Part shown: in pieces, positions 7,921 through 16,815 of the stretch
How positions within the stretch are numbered: the first letter of the stretch is position 1
Layout of the letters: each line of letters starts with the position of its first letter
Origin: Pedobacter suwonensis
GTDB taxonomy: Bacteria; Bacteroidota; Bacteroidia; Sphingobacteriales; Sphingobacteriaceae
Direction: 5' to 3'
Assembly (NCBI RefSeq): GCF_900111825.1
Contig: NZ_FOJM01000018.1
Coordinates: 98,753 to 162,752 of the forward strand
Length of the DNA: 64,000 bases
The notes under the pieces: model-generated
What the model was told of the DNA's origin: nothing
Databases searched by the model: none
The model's input: only the letters and a program-made list of their open reading frames with translations
Position numbers and translations under genes: made by a program

Positions 7921-8448
7921 TCAGATATTTTTAATCATACTTACCAGCTCCAGTTTTTCGCCATCCAATAGCGGCTCAACAATCTGCTCCACTTCTTTAA
8001 AGCCCATTGCTTTATAAAGCGGTACACCTGGTAGTGTGGCTCCGAGCGCCAGACTGGAAAATCCGTGTTTTTTAGCTTCGTTCTCGCAAAGTTCTATGAT
8101 TTTACGGCCAATTCCTCTTCTTGCATAATCCGGGTGAACAAAAAAAGCCCTGATTCTGGCAGGCTCCTTTGTAGGATCGAGCAAAGTATCGTGCAGTTCT
8201 TTGTGCTGATCGCCTCCGTACAAAGTTTTTCGCCTGCTCCAGCCACCGCAGCCGGCAATAGTTCCATCTAACTCAACAACATAATAGCTTCCATCGTCAA
8301 TCAGTTGGGTATCTATCCCAAAGATATATTTAAGGGCGCTGTCAATCTGGCTTGTGGTGTAATAATCTTTGCTCAAACCCCGCACGGAATTGTCTAAAAG
8401 TTTTTTCAGTTCCGGAATGTCTTGAAATGTGGCAGGCCGTATGGTCAT
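7921..8448 (-). CDS. GNAT-family N-acetyltransferase
   Basis: 175 residues covering one GNAT domain. The acetyl-CoA pyrophosphate loop is ARRGIGRKI after the beta-strand RIRAFFVHP, and the C-terminal block contains YKAMGFKEVE. The substrate cannot be read from sequence. It starts 14 bp after the MarR gene on the same strand, so the two form an operon. From memory, MarR and GNAT domains often occur fused in one protein in bacteria; here they are separate genes. The MarR protein likely controls this enzyme through the palindrome at 8973-8999. Confidence 0.9.
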   Translation of the reverse strand: MTIRPATFQDIPELKKLLDNSVRGLSKDYYTTSQIDSALKYIFGIDTQLIDDGSYYVVELDGTIAGCGGWSRRKTLYGGDQHKELHDTLLDPTKEPARIRAFFVHPDYARRGIGRKIIELCENEAKKHGFSSLALGATLPGVPLYKAMGFKEVEQIVEPLLDGEKLELVSMIKNI

Positions 8449-8462
8449 CTGTTCAAGTATTT

Positions 8463-8930
8463 TTAGTCTTTGATAATGTCCTGTTCACTTTTCTGTCCCG
8501 CAGATTTTTGATTAAGAATTTCGATTATCGAATTCATATGCAGGGCAAGTTGTTTGCTTTCTGTGGCTGATAAATTTTTCAACAATGCATCAAGTTGTTG
8601 GTCTGCCAGTTCATTTAAAGCATTTAAATCCCTCATTCCTTTATCAGTTAAACATATTCGACTTGCCCTGGAGTCTTTTTCTGATTTCGATTTAATGATC
8701 AGTTTATTTTTTTCAAACTTGTTTAATACCCGGCTTAAATAACTCTTATCAATTCGCATGGCATCAATAATTTCTGAGGCATTTTTTTTACCCAAAGATA
8801 TCTCAAATAATATCCTTGCCTCCGTTAAGCTATATTGCGTTTCAAGATAGCCCTTATCCAACACTCCTATCAGATTGGTGTAGTAACGGTTAAAGGCGCG
8901 CATACTGCTTATTATTGTTGATTTATCCAC
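8463..8930 (-). CDS. MarR-family transcriptional regulator
   Basis: 155 residues with the MarR winged-helix layout: a helical dimerisation start (RAFNRYYTNLIGVLDK), the recognition helix region (SEIIDAMRIDKSYLSRVLNKFEKNKLI) and the wing (SEKDSRASRICLTDKG). The start is ambiguous. A GTG at 8930 sits directly on an AGGAG, which is too close for a normal ribosome site; the ATG at 8903 would give a 146-residue protein beginning at MRAFNRYY. A 27-bp perfect palindrome 43 bp upstream is the probable operator, implying autoregulation. Confidence 0.88.
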   Translation of the reverse strand: MDKSTIISSMRAFNRYYTNLIGVLDKGYLETQYSLTEARILFEISLGKKNASEIIDAMRIDKSYLSRVLNKFEKNKLIIKSKSEKDSRASRICLTDKGMRDLNALNELADQQLDALLKNLSATESKQLALHMNSIIEILNQKSAGQKSEQDIIKD

Positions 8931-8972
8931 TCCTTTAATATATGATTGTAAAAGACTGATGCTAACTTAACA

Positions 8973-8999
8973 AAAACAGTTGACTAAGTCAACTGTTTT
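8973..8999. promoter_or_regulatory. 27-bp perfect palindrome, probable MarR operator
   Basis: Two 13-bp arms (AAAACAGTTGACT and its complement) are centred on one base. The TTGACT-A-AGTCAA core fits the dyads usually bound by MarR dimers. It lies upstream of the MarR-GNAT operon and of no other gene. Confidence 0.7.
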
Positions 9000-9169
9000 A
9001 AACGATAAAATCTTCCGCTAAAAACATTGGAGTGTTCGGAAAAACATTGAAGGTTTTAACTAAATTTAAAAATACAATGCCATTGGTTGCGGTGCCAGTA
9101 AAGTTTGGGCAGTAAAAATCTCTATCCCTATTGCTAACCACATTTTTATGGGCAACCTGCTATCCATAT

Positions 9170-9667
9170 TTAATGAGGGAGTTTATCTCTGAAATGTCCG
9201 TAAACCCAGGTGCCTGCAATAGCACTTAAAAGTGTAACGCTAATAACGGTTGCGCCAGCTCCGATTTGTGCAAACAACGGACCCGGGCAGGCTCCTGTAA
9301 TGGCCCAACCGAAGCCAAAAATCAAACCTCCATAAATCTGACCTTTATTGAATGTTTTGGGCGCAATGGTAATTGGTTCGCCGGAAATGGTCCTGATATT
9401 GAACTTCTTAATCAGCCAGATGGAAACCATACCGACGAGAATGGCGCTACCAATTATTCCGTACATGTGAAACGACTGTAGCCGAAACATTTCCTGTATG
9501 CGAAACCAGCTAACGACTTCTGATTTTACGAATATGATGCCGAAGAAAATCCCGATAATCATGTATTTTAAATTGTGACGCCAATTTTGCTGCAAAGGAC
9601 TCTTATTTACACATATTTTATCCGACTCAGGTTTTAATTCCCTTTCGGTATTGGTACGATGTCGCAT
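9170..9667 (-). CDS. YeeE/YedE (DUF6691) sulfur-transport protein
   Basis: 165 residues with about four hydrophobic helices after a ~30-residue polar start. The motif GFGWAITGACPGPLFAQIG carries the conserved Cys of the YeeE/YedE family, whose members pass thiosulfate or related sulfur species across the inner membrane through Cys residues. It is the last gene of a five-gene leftward sulfur operon and follows a second YeeE/YedE half by 12 bp. The two half-size proteins together match one full-length transporter, as in PmpA/PmpB-type pairs. Confidence 0.88.
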   Translation of the reverse strand: MRHRTNTERELKPESDKICVNKSPLQQNWRHNLKYMIIGIFFGIIFVKSEVVSWFRIQEMFRLQSFHMYGIIGSAILVGMVSIWLIKKFNIRTISGEPITIAPKTFNKGQIYGGLIFGFGWAITGACPGPLFAQIGAGATVISVTLLSAIAGTWVYGHFRDKLPH

Positions 9668-9679
9668 TTTTTTTCGGTT

Positions 9680-10243
9680 TTAGAGTGATAGAATAAGCGG
9701 TAAAATAAAATTAGCCATAATGAAACCGCCAACCATAAAACAGATGGTAGCAATCAATGATGGCAATTGTAGGTTGGATAAGCCCATAATGGCATGTCCG
9801 CTTGTACAGCCACCCGCGTACCGTGTTCCAAAACCAACCAAAAAACCGCCAACTATCATGAATATAAATCCTTTCAGGGTAAGCAGCGAGTGCCAGTTAA
9901 AGATATCTTCAGGTACCAGATTATTGTAGTGTGTTATGCCGTAACCTGTAAGTTCGGTAGCCAGTTTCGGATTGACTTCAACAGGATTAGGATTACCCAA
10001 AAGGTTAACCGCTATTGCTCCGCCCAGAAAAATACCGAAAACAAAAAATAAATTCCACATTTCTTTTTTCCAATCGTATTTGAAAAAGGGAATATTGGCC
10101 GGTATACACATCGCACAAAGGTGCCGTAGTGATGAACTGATGCCGAATGATTTATTTCCGACAATCAACAATGCAGGAACGGTTAAACCAATTAACGGAC
10201 CCGCTACATACCATGCCCAGGGATGTTTTATAAATTCTATCAT
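9680..10243 (-). CDS. YeeE/YedE family transporter, larger half
   Basis: 187 residues with about four or five hydrophobic segments. The motif GFGTRYAGGCTSGHAIMGLS is the YeeE/YedE sulfur-relay signature with its Cys. It pairs with the next gene (9170-9667). A 166-bp gap to the MBL-rhodanese gene holds a REP-like hairpin (10330-10359), so the two transport genes may be expressed at a different level from the upstream part of the operon. Thiosulfate or another sulfane-sulfur species is the likely cargo, inferred from family and neighbours. Confidence 0.88.
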   Translation of the reverse strand: MIEFIKHPWAWYVAGPLIGLTVPALLIVGNKSFGISSSLRHLCAMCIPANIPFFKYDWKKEMWNLFFVFGIFLGGAIAVNLLGNPNPVEVNPKLATELTGYGITHYNNLVPEDIFNWHSLLTLKGFIFMIVGGFLVGFGTRYAGGCTSGHAIMGLSNLQLPSLIATICFMVGGFIMANFILPLILSL

Positions 10244-10329
10244 TTTTTAAATTATTAATTATTAACCTGAATTCGGTAATTATTTGTTAAAAATAGTGCT
10301 TTAAAGCGATTGATTTCGATCTATTCGTT

Positions 10330-10359
10330 ATGCTGACCCGATTGCTATCGGATCAGCAT
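10330..10359. repeat. REP-like hairpin (ATGCTGA / TCAGCAT)
   Basis: Arms ATGCTGA and TCAGCAT enclose an inner CGAT-TGCT-ATCG stem. It is followed by GACGAC, as are related hairpins near 20625-20658 and 46228-46246, so these belong to one dispersed intergenic family. It may attenuate transcription inside the sulfur operon. Confidence 0.5.
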
Positions 10360-10409
10360 GACGACTATGAATTAAAAATATTTTACAGCGGCCATTTAAA
10401 GCTGAATTA

Positions 10410-11810
10410 TTAATCGGATTCAGAGGCAATTGTTTTACCTTCAGAAGCCAGCCAGGCATTCATACCTCCCGAAAAATTCTTCACATTTTTGAAACCATTT
10501 CCTGCGAGTATAGAATAAGCTATTGCCGAACGGTCTCCCCCCTGACAGTGAATAATTACTTGTTTATCTTTACTGATTTTATCCAGATGATCGGGAAGGG
10601 TTCCCACAAAAACATGATTCGCCCCTTCAATATGGCCGGCCTCATATTCGCTCACACCCCGTACATCTATAATCTGAACATCTTCATTTTGGAGTGTTTT
10701 AAACTCTTCAATGGAGATCACATCAGCAGCCTGCAGCGCAATCCCCAAATCGTTCACATCCGAAATGTAACCGTAAATGTTATCCAGACCAATACGCATT
10801 AATTTTCGGGTCAGGTCTTCTATTTGGTAATCATCACAAACCAATACAAACTGTTCCTGATAATTAAGCAGCCAACCCGCCCATGTTGAAAAGGAATTAT
10901 TGCCCTGAATGTTCAGGCTGCCCGGAATAAAACCTTTGGCAAAATTTATCTTATCTCTTGCATCTATAACTTTCAATCCGTTGCGATAAGCTTTTAAAAA
11001 GGCTGAACCGGATAATTTCTGATGTTTGGGTACTTCTATCAATAATGGACGATTAACCTTATTCAAATGTTTCATCATCGCAAAATATTTAGGCGGTTCT
11101 GGCTGGCCTGCTAACAGAAGATCTGTAAATGCTTTTTCGTCATCATCATGTTGAAATGCCCAGTTGCGGATTTTCTCGTAACCTACGGTTGAACTGTGCA
11201 CTGCGCCCAAAGCCTTTCCGCATGCCGAACCTGCTCCATGAGCGGACCAAACCTGTAGATACTCGGGCAATGCAGCAAACTTTTTCAACGACTGGAACAT
11301 TTGTTTAGCGCCTGCTTCTTTTGTACCGATCAGCCCTGCTGCTTTTTCCAGCAAATCAGGACGGCCAATATCGCCTACAAATACAAAATCACCTGTAAAT
11401 ACCATCACCGGTTTGTCGGTTGCCGGATGGTCGGTCAGCAAGAAACTAATGCTTTCGGGTGTATGGCCGGGCGTATGCAAAACTGCTAAAGTCAGATTCC
11501 CTACCCTGATCAGATCGCCATCTTTGAGCCCGATATGCGGAAACTGGTACTGCCAGTCCTCTCCTCCCTCATCAGAAAGATACATGCCAGCCCCTGTAAC
11601 GGCACTCAGTTCTCTTGAGCCACAAAGAAAATCTGCGTGTATGTGGGTTTCGGCGATATGTGTAATACGAAGATTATTCTGGCTGGCAATTTCCAGGTAC
11701 ACATCTATATCTCTTTTAGCATCTATCACGATGGCTTCGCCCGTAGCCTGACAGCCTATTACATAACTGCCTTGCGCTAAACTTTTATCAAATACGTGTT
11801 GAAAAAACAT
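10410..11810 (-). CDS. MBL-fold persulfide dioxygenase-like protein with two rhodanese domains
   Basis: 466 residues. Residues 1-250 form a metallo-beta-lactamase fold with THIHADF, HTPGHTPES, the FTGD Asp and WSAHG, a set typical of ETHE1/CstB mononuclear-iron persulfide dioxygenases. Two rhodanese domains follow. The first has Cys325 at its active-loop position (LVCDDYQ); the second has a canonical loop CQGGDRS with Cys422. CstB-type enzymes oxidise persulfide and move sulfur to make thiosulfate. The operon also has a TauE/SafE permease and YeeE/YedE proteins, which fits sulfide or persulfide detoxification. Exact products are inference. Confidence 0.9.
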   Translation of the reverse strand: MFFQHVFDKSLAQGSYVIGCQATGEAIVIDAKRDIDVYLEIASQNNLRITHIAETHIHADFLCGSRELSAVTGAGMYLSDEGGEDWQYQFPHIGLKDGDLIRVGNLTLAVLHTPGHTPESISFLLTDHPATDKPVMVFTGDFVFVGDIGRPDLLEKAAGLIGTKEAGAKQMFQSLKKFAALPEYLQVWSAHGAGSACGKALGAVHSSTVGYEKIRNWAFQHDDDEKAFTDLLLAGQPEPPKYFAMMKHLNKVNRPLLIEVPKHQKLSGSAFLKAYRNGLKVIDARDKINFAKGFIPGSLNIQGNNSFSTWAGWLLNYQEQFVLVCDDYQIEDLTRKLMRIGLDNIYGYISDVNDLGIALQAADVISIEEFKTLQNEDVQIIDVRGVSEYEAGHIEGANHVFVGTLPDHLDKISKDKQVIIHCQGGDRSAIAYSILAGNGFKNVKNFSGGMNAWLASEGKTIASESD

Positions 11811-11879
11811 AATACTTATTTTTAATGATTAATTATTTTGTTACTTAATGATCTGATTTACCTTTTATCGAGCTACCCG

Positions 11880-12677
11880 TTATTTTAACCATGTTTCTTT
11901 GATGATGATATAAATGCCCATTACCAGTACAAACCAACCGAAAGCGGGTTTGAGCTTTTTACCTTCAATTTTTGCAGATAGAAAACTGCCGATCAGAATA
12001 CCGGCAATGGCGATAAAAGTTATGGTTAACAAGAAATGCCAATGAACAGCGGTATGGGCAAGTGAAAACACAAAACCTACCAAAGAATTTGTGGAAATGA
12101 TCAGGAGTGACGTTCCAACAGCTGCTTTCATGGGAAGTTTCAGCAAATTAGCCAATACAGGAATAATTAAAAAGCCACCACCTGCACCGATAAAACCTGT
12201 AATTATACCTACAAGAATACCTATTGAAAACACTAAAGGATAGTTAAACTTCTGTTTCTGCAGTGTAACATCAGCCGCCTGTCGGTCTTTTTTAATCATG
12301 CTGTATGAAGCGACAACCATCAGTACGGCAAAAATCAACATCAAAAAAATACTTTTGGTGAGGGTAAAACTTCCGGTACTAAAAATTTGGGCGGGAATTA
12401 CCGGCATGATATAGGCCCTTGTAAGAAAAACAGAAATGATAGATGGAACACCAAACACGGCTGCCATTTTTATATTGACCAATCCCTTTTTAAAATAGGA
12501 AAAGGAGCCCATTACGCTTGTTGTGCCTACAATGAAAAGTGAATAAGTGGTTGCCAGAGCAGCATCAACACCAAACAAATAAACTAAAACAGGAACAGTA
12601 AGAATACTTCCGCCGCCCCCGATTAAACCTAAGGAGATACCGATAAAAACTGAAGCGATGTAACCTGCTATATACAT
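11880..12677 (-). CDS. TauE/SafE-family sulfite/sulfur exporter
   Basis: About 265 residues with eight or so hydrophobic segments in two similar halves, marked by GLIGGGGSILTVPVL and FIGAGGGFLIIPVL, the duplicated motif of the TauE/SafE family. Members export sulfite, sulfoacetate or related anions. The ATG at 12677 is chosen; an in-frame TTG at 12722 would add 15 residues and reduce the gap to the regulator. It is the second gene of the sulfur operon, between the Crp/Fnr regulator and the MBL-rhodanese gene, and probably removes sulfite made by the latter. Confidence 0.9.
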   Translation of the reverse strand: MYIAGYIASVFIGISLGLIGGGGSILTVPVLVYLFGVDAALATTYSLFIVGTTSVMGSFSYFKKGLVNIKMAAVFGVPSIISVFLTRAYIMPVIPAQIFSTGSFTLTKSIFLMLIFAVLMVVASYSMIKKDRQAADVTLQKQKFNYPLVFSIGILVGIITGFIGAGGGFLIIPVLANLLKLPMKAAVGTSLLIISTNSLVGFVFSLAHTAVHWHFLLTITFIAIAGILIGSFLSAKIEGKKLKPAFGWFVLVMGIYIIIKETWLK

Positions 12678-12737
12678 TGTTTTGGGGATTGATACAGCAA
12701 AGTTGTACCAACTCAAAAACAAATACAGCTACTTTAG

Positions 12738-13361
12738 TTACATAAGAGATATTTTATTCCTCCCCAGCTGAACAACTCCTTCTTCTTCCAGTTGTTTCAA
12801 TAGTCTGGAAACCACCACACGGGCCGTACCCAGTTCATTGGCTAATTGTTCATGGGTGATCTGAATGGTTTTAGATGATGTAAGCTCAGCTTTCTTTTTA
12901 AGCAAATTCAATAAACGTTCATCTACTTTTTTAAAGGAGATGGCATTCACAATTTCCAATAGTTCTTCAAAACGTTTGTGATATAAACGAAAGATGTAAT
13001 CCAGCCATTGTGGATATTCTTTGATGAAGAGCGAAACTTTGTCGATCGGCAAAAAAAGAATTTCCGCGTATTCTTCTACCTCTGCCTTCACTTTGCTGGT
13101 TTCATTGTGCAATCCACCCAAAAACGACATGATGCAGCTTTCGCCCGCTTTGATGTAATACAATAAAAGTTCCCGGCCATCTTCTTCTGTTCTGATTACT
13201 TTCATTGTCCCTTTGGTCACAATCGGAATAGAACGGATATGGGCATTATCATTTACAATAATGCTGCCGGCCTGATAGGTTTTGAGTATGCTATGCTGAT
13301 ATAGTTTTTCAACCAGTTCGGGCGAAGACTTAAATTCTGTTATTTGTTCCAGACCATCCAT
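12738..13361 (-). CDS. Crp/Fnr-family regulator of the sulfur operon
   Basis: 207 residues: a cyclic-nucleotide-binding-like beta barrel (~15-120), a long dimer helix, and a winged helix-turn-helix whose recognition part reads THEQLANELGTARVVVSRLLKQLEEEG. It lacks an N-terminal Cys cluster for an iron-sulfur centre. Its only Cys is Cys76 (GESCIMSF), close to the barrel phosphate loop; a thiol-based response to reactive sulfur is possible but one Cys makes it speculative. First gene of the leftward operon, with two dyads just upstream (13371-13389 and 13397-13409) that could be its sites. Confidence 0.88.
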   Translation of the reverse strand: MDGLEQITEFKSSPELVEKLYQHSILKTYQAGSIIVNDNAHIRSIPIVTKGTMKVIRTEEDGRELLLYYIKAGESCIMSFLGGLHNETSKVKAEVEEYAEILFLPIDKVSLFIKEYPQWLDYIFRLYHKRFEELLEIVNAISFKKVDERLLNLLKKKAELTSSKTIQITHEQLANELGTARVVVSRLLKQLEEEGVVQLGRNKISLM

Positions 13362-13370
13362 TTTGTAAAA

Positions 13371-13409
13371 CTACGATTTTGGTTCGTAGCGGCATTGTTA
13401 TATTGTAAC
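13371..13409 (-). promoter_or_regulatory. Two dyads upstream of the Crp/Fnr sulfur operon
   Basis: CTACGA, 7 bp, TCGTAG spans 13371-13389. GTTA, 5 bp, TAAC spans 13397-13409. Both fall within 50 bp of the regulator start. The spacing suits homodimer binding, so they are candidates for autoregulation; neither is a textbook Crp or Fnr site. Confidence 0.35.
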
Positions 13410-13552
13410 TAGCCAATTAATTATTGCATAATCCCAATTTACACAGATCCAATATCATTATTTATGCTGCAGGCAGATTTTTATTCAACATTTATAGCTC
13501 AATTATAAACATCCGTTACATTTCCGGCTCCTTAATTCACTTAAATTAGTTC

Positions 13553-13567
13553 TGGTGGTAACCACCA
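13553..13567 (+). promoter_or_regulatory. 15-bp palindrome upstream of GH30 gene
   Basis: TGGTGGT, one A, ACCACCA forms a perfect dyad 30 bp before the GH30 start codon. It could be an operator or a leader hairpin. No other copy was noticed. Confidence 0.35.
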
Positions 13568-13597
13568 CATAACCAAATATTTAAATTACACATCACC

Positions 13598-14842
13598 ATG
13601 AAAAAAAATCTATTTAAAGTAGCTATTGCAATGCTATTGCTGGCTGGCTGCGCTAAAAACCAGACCGAGCCTGAATTCAGTTCTGAAATTATTGCTAAGA
13701 AAGCACAAATGGCCAATGCTGATCTTTTAGCAACCGCAACAATTGACGCGGGTACGATACAACAAACGATCAAGGGTTTTGGCGGAGCAAATATTGTGGC
13801 CTGGACCGGCGACCTGACGAGCGCCCAAAGAAATACTGCATTCTCGCCTACAAGTGGCATCGGACTCAGCATAGTCAGGGTTCGGGTTCCTAATTCCAGT
13901 TCAGAATTTGCTGCTGAAAAAGCAACCATAGATGCCTGCAAGTCGTTCGGTGGCTCAGCAATTGCCTCCGCCTGGTCAGCACCTGCATCGATGAAGACCA
14001 ATGGGAGTATTGTAGGTGGCAAAATAAAAACCACATCTTACGCAAATTATGCTGCACATTTAAGTGCATTTAATACGGCGGTAGGCGGGCTTGCGGCCAT
14101 TAGTCCTACAAATGAACCAGATTACAAAGTTAATTATGAATCTATGGAACTCACTGCTTCGGAAGTAGCAGACTTTGTTGCTGCTCGGGGAAGCAATTGT
14201 GGTGCTCTGATTATGGCACCTGAACCTTTCCAGATGAACCAGACTTACATCAACACTTACCTTAGCAATGCCACAGCAAAATCTAAAACAAGCTTCGTTT
14301 GCGGACATATATATGGTAAGACCCCTTATAACCTGGGCAACATTGGCAAACCGGTATGGATGACAGAACACTATACTAACTCCAGTATCAGTGGAGATGA
14401 CTGGTCAAATGCTATGACTGCTGCCAAGGAAATACACGACTGTATGAATTCGGGATGGAGTGCCTATGTTTGGTGGTATATCAGAAGAAGTTACGGCCCA
14501 ATCAGTGAAAGCGGGAATATTCAAAAAGTTGGTTACGTGATGGCCCAATACGCCAGATATGTACGCCCGGGTTTTAATAAAATAGCCTGTTCAGAAAATC
14601 CTTCAACAGGTGTATATGTTACTGCATATAAAAGCGGAACAAAATTAGTTGTTGTGATCATCAACCAAAATGCAGCAACCACTTATCAAAGCTTTAATTT
14701 TAGTGGCATCACCATTTCTGGTTTCAACCGATATTTTACAACCAGTTCAGCTAACCTTAGTACAAACAGTTTCGCTGTAACCGGTAGTAGTTTTGGGATT
14801 AATCTCGCTCCTTCCAGTGTAACGACATTAGTTTCTTACTAG
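13598..14842 (+). CDS. GH30 lipoprotein, glucuronoxylanase (GH30_8)-like
   Basis: 414 residues. The signal ends in a lipobox, LLLAGC, with Cys18. A GH30 barrel follows with acid/base Glu173 (SPTNEPDY) and nucleophile Glu257 (WMTEHY). The stretch WWYIRRSYGPISESG (Arg297, Tyr299) matches what I recall of the glucuronic-acid-binding region of subfamily 8 xylanases such as Bacillus XynC, which cut xylan next to methylglucuronic acid branches. A C-terminal beta domain completes the protein. It converges with a SusD gene, so it is not in the usual PUL order; shared xylan function with that pair is inference. Confidence 0.88.
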   Translation: MKKNLFKVAIAMLLLAGCAKNQTEPEFSSEIIAKKAQMANADLLATATIDAGTIQQTIKGFGGANIVAWTGDLTSAQRNTAFSPTSGIGLSIVRVRVPNSSSEFAAEKATIDACKSFGGSAIASAWSAPASMKTNGSIVGGKIKTTSYANYAAHLSAFNTAVGGLAAISPTNEPDYKVNYESMELTASEVADFVAARGSNCGALIMAPEPFQMNQTYINTYLSNATAKSKTSFVCGHIYGKTPYNLGNIGKPVWMTEHYTNSSISGDDWSNAMTAAKEIHDCMNSGWSAYVWWYIRRSYGPISESGNIQKVGYVMAQYARYVRPGFNKIACSENPSTGVYVTAYKSGTKLVVVIINQNAATTYQSFNFSGITISGFNRYFTTSSANLSTNSFAVTGSSFGINLAPSSVTTLVSY

Positions 14843-14856
14843 CACTTATACAAAAA

Positions 14857-14896
14857 AGCCTGTCTCAAAATAACAAAATCATTTCTGAGGCAGGCT
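14857..14896 (+). terminator. Stem-loop after the GH30 gene
   Basis: Arms AGCCTGTCTCA and TGAGGCAGGCT pair over 11 positions with one G-T wobble and an 18-nt loop, 14 bp after the stop codon. A short T run follows a few bases later. Confidence 0.55.
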
Positions 14897-15177
14897 CTTG
14901 CTGTTTTACATATCTTTTTAAATACAGCGAAATACGGTCCTTTTCATCGCAGTTATTTGTTTTAAGTGTCACTAATTGCCGAATTTCCCTGCTTTACAAT
15001 AGCCAGTTTTTTGAAGGATGTCAATTAAATTTCCTCTTTTAAAATTGATCATATATACAGATTGTGTATATAGGAATCAGTTATCGCTTAAGTTATTGTA
15101 ATTTAAAGCCACAAGCATTCCCACAAAATCAGTTGTGCCTTCATTATTTAAACCGGTACCAAAACCTTCCAAAAACG

Positions 15178-15215
15178 AAAATCGATCCTGCAAAACTGGT
15201 TACAGGATCGATTTT
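15178..15215. terminator. Bidirectional terminator-like hairpin after SusD
   Basis: A perfect 13-bp stem (AAAATCGATCCTG with its complement) and a 12-nt loop, with A and T runs at the two ends. It sits between convergent genes, 36 bp from the SusD stop, and could end transcription from both sides. Apart from the two hairpins, the 409-bp interval 14843-15251 shows no gene. Confidence 0.7.
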
Positions 15216-15251
15216 GTTATGTAGCTCATGAAAAAGCAACCCAGACCATTT

Positions 15252-16802
15252 CTATTTATCCCAAAATATGCGTGTGTCCATATTATCTGGTCCGCCATTG
15301 TCTGCAACGGCTGCCTGGTAATTGGTTAAGTTGGCAGAAAGCTCAAGTGTTGGGTAAACAAAACGGCGGACAAAACCTCCGGTTATGCTTTGCCCCGGGA
15401 TGGTATTCGGTGATAAGGCCGGAAAACCACTTCTCCTGAAGTTGGCAAATGCCTCGGCCCCGTTGCCCCATGAAGCTATCCAATATTGCGTATTGATGAG
15501 GTTGAGTGCATTTGCCTGATTATAAGCATTAACGGGATGATTAATAAATGCATTTTGCGTAGCCAGGGGGATAATTGCCGCCGGGTTGTAGGTTGTCCAT
15601 TGGTCCATTGCACCCCGTATGCCATTGGCATAATACACATCGGCTGTACTGCCACCGGTTATCCAGCCTCTGAAAGCAGCCTCTGCCAAAAGGAATTGTG
15701 TTTGCGCGTAGGTAATAAAAAATTGCGGAGCAGTTAAACTACCAAAAATACTATAATTAACCTGCGAATAATTAAAGCCCGATCCGTTGGCACCTCTAAA
15801 TCCAGGCGCGGTTGGTAAAGTTGCACTGCTATATCCTATCGGCAATCCGAACTGGTTTGCCGATGTGGTATCCGGCACGGTGGTAGGCGCAGCCAATGGA
15901 TTTGCATATTTACCGGCTATAAACTTCAATCTTGGATCACCGCTGTTTTTTAGTTGATCTACAAATGGGGCCGCCAAATAATAGGTATTGGCTATCGCTG
16001 TAATACTCTGGCTTACCGGATTCACATAAGTGGTATTGTATTTAAGATAACAGTTGTCGGCATTTGAGGTCATTACACCACCCGCTACCGCAGCCTGTAC
16101 AATCGTTTGCGCTTTTCCCGGATCTATTTTACTATACCGCATGCCCAGGCGAAGTAACAAAGAGTAACCCAATTTTTTCCATTGGGCGATGTTTCCACCA
16201 TAAAATACATCAGCCTTAACAATATCCTTTGCAGGGTCGAGTGCTGCAGTTGCCTCCGTAACTTCCTTAATCAGATCAGTATAAATCGCTGCCTGATTAT
16301 CGTATTTAGGGGTAAGCACATTTGATAAATAGGCTTGTCCGGCTTCGCTATACGGTACATTTCCGTAGGTATCTACCAACATCATAAATTGATACGCTTT
16401 CCAGATCCTCGCTTCGTTATATAAATTTGTTCTTGCGGCATTACCTTTAAGCTGGCTCAAGATCTGAACAAGTAATTGAACAGGGCCTGAAGAACTCGTT
16501 GCGCCCGTATTTGTACCGGTGTATTCTGCATTCCATTTTTGCACCGTATAGGTTTGGTTTATCTGGTTAAAATTAAATGCTGAGGTGATTCCTGAAAACG
16601 GATTTACAAATTGCTGCACAATGGTTGGTTCAGTTTCCAGAGTGGCTCCATGTGTTCCGAATTGTGCGCTTGTAAATAAAAATGATGCGTCGAGTTCTGT
16701 TGGGTTATTTGGATTGATATTCAGTTTATCAAAGCCTTTATTGCAACCGGAAATTATCGAAACAACGGTGATGATGGCTATAATTCTAATTAAATTTTTC
16801 AT
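15252..16802 (-). CDS. SusD/RagB-family nutrient-binding lipoprotein
   Basis: 516 residues. The signal peptide ends in ISGCNKGFDKLN (lipobox Cys20), followed by a SusD-like body with the N-terminal helical repeats and a C-terminal region that ends in MDTRIFWDK. SusD proteins cap a SusC barrel and bind glycans or peptides at the surface. It starts 13 bp after the SusC stop, so the two are co-transcribed. No ligand can be read from the sequence. The nearby GH30_8-like gene hints at xylan, but the convergent order and lack of other enzymes make this weak. Confidence 0.9.
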   Translation of the reverse strand: MKNLIRIIAIITVVSIISGCNKGFDKLNINPNNPTELDASFLFTSAQFGTHGATLETEPTIVQQFVNPFSGITSAFNFNQINQTYTVQKWNAEYTGTNTGATSSSGPVQLLVQILSQLKGNAARTNLYNEARIWKAYQFMMLVDTYGNVPYSEAGQAYLSNVLTPKYDNQAAIYTDLIKEVTEATAALDPAKDIVKADVFYGGNIAQWKKLGYSLLLRLGMRYSKIDPGKAQTIVQAAVAGGVMTSNADNCYLKYNTTYVNPVSQSITAIANTYYLAAPFVDQLKNSGDPRLKFIAGKYANPLAAPTTVPDTTSANQFGLPIGYSSATLPTAPGFRGANGSGFNYSQVNYSIFGSLTAPQFFITYAQTQFLLAEAAFRGWITGGSTADVYYANGIRGAMDQWTTYNPAAIIPLATQNAFINHPVNAYNQANALNLINTQYWIASWGNGAEAFANFRRSGFPALSPNTIPGQSITGGFVRRFVYPTLELSANLTNYQAAVADNGGPDNMDTRIFWDK

Positions 16803-16815
16803 GTTTTATATAGGA

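Noticed and set aside
13546..14034. 162-codon leftward frame over the GH30 start
   Set aside because: Antisense shadow of a conserved glycosidase with a clear lipoprotein signal.
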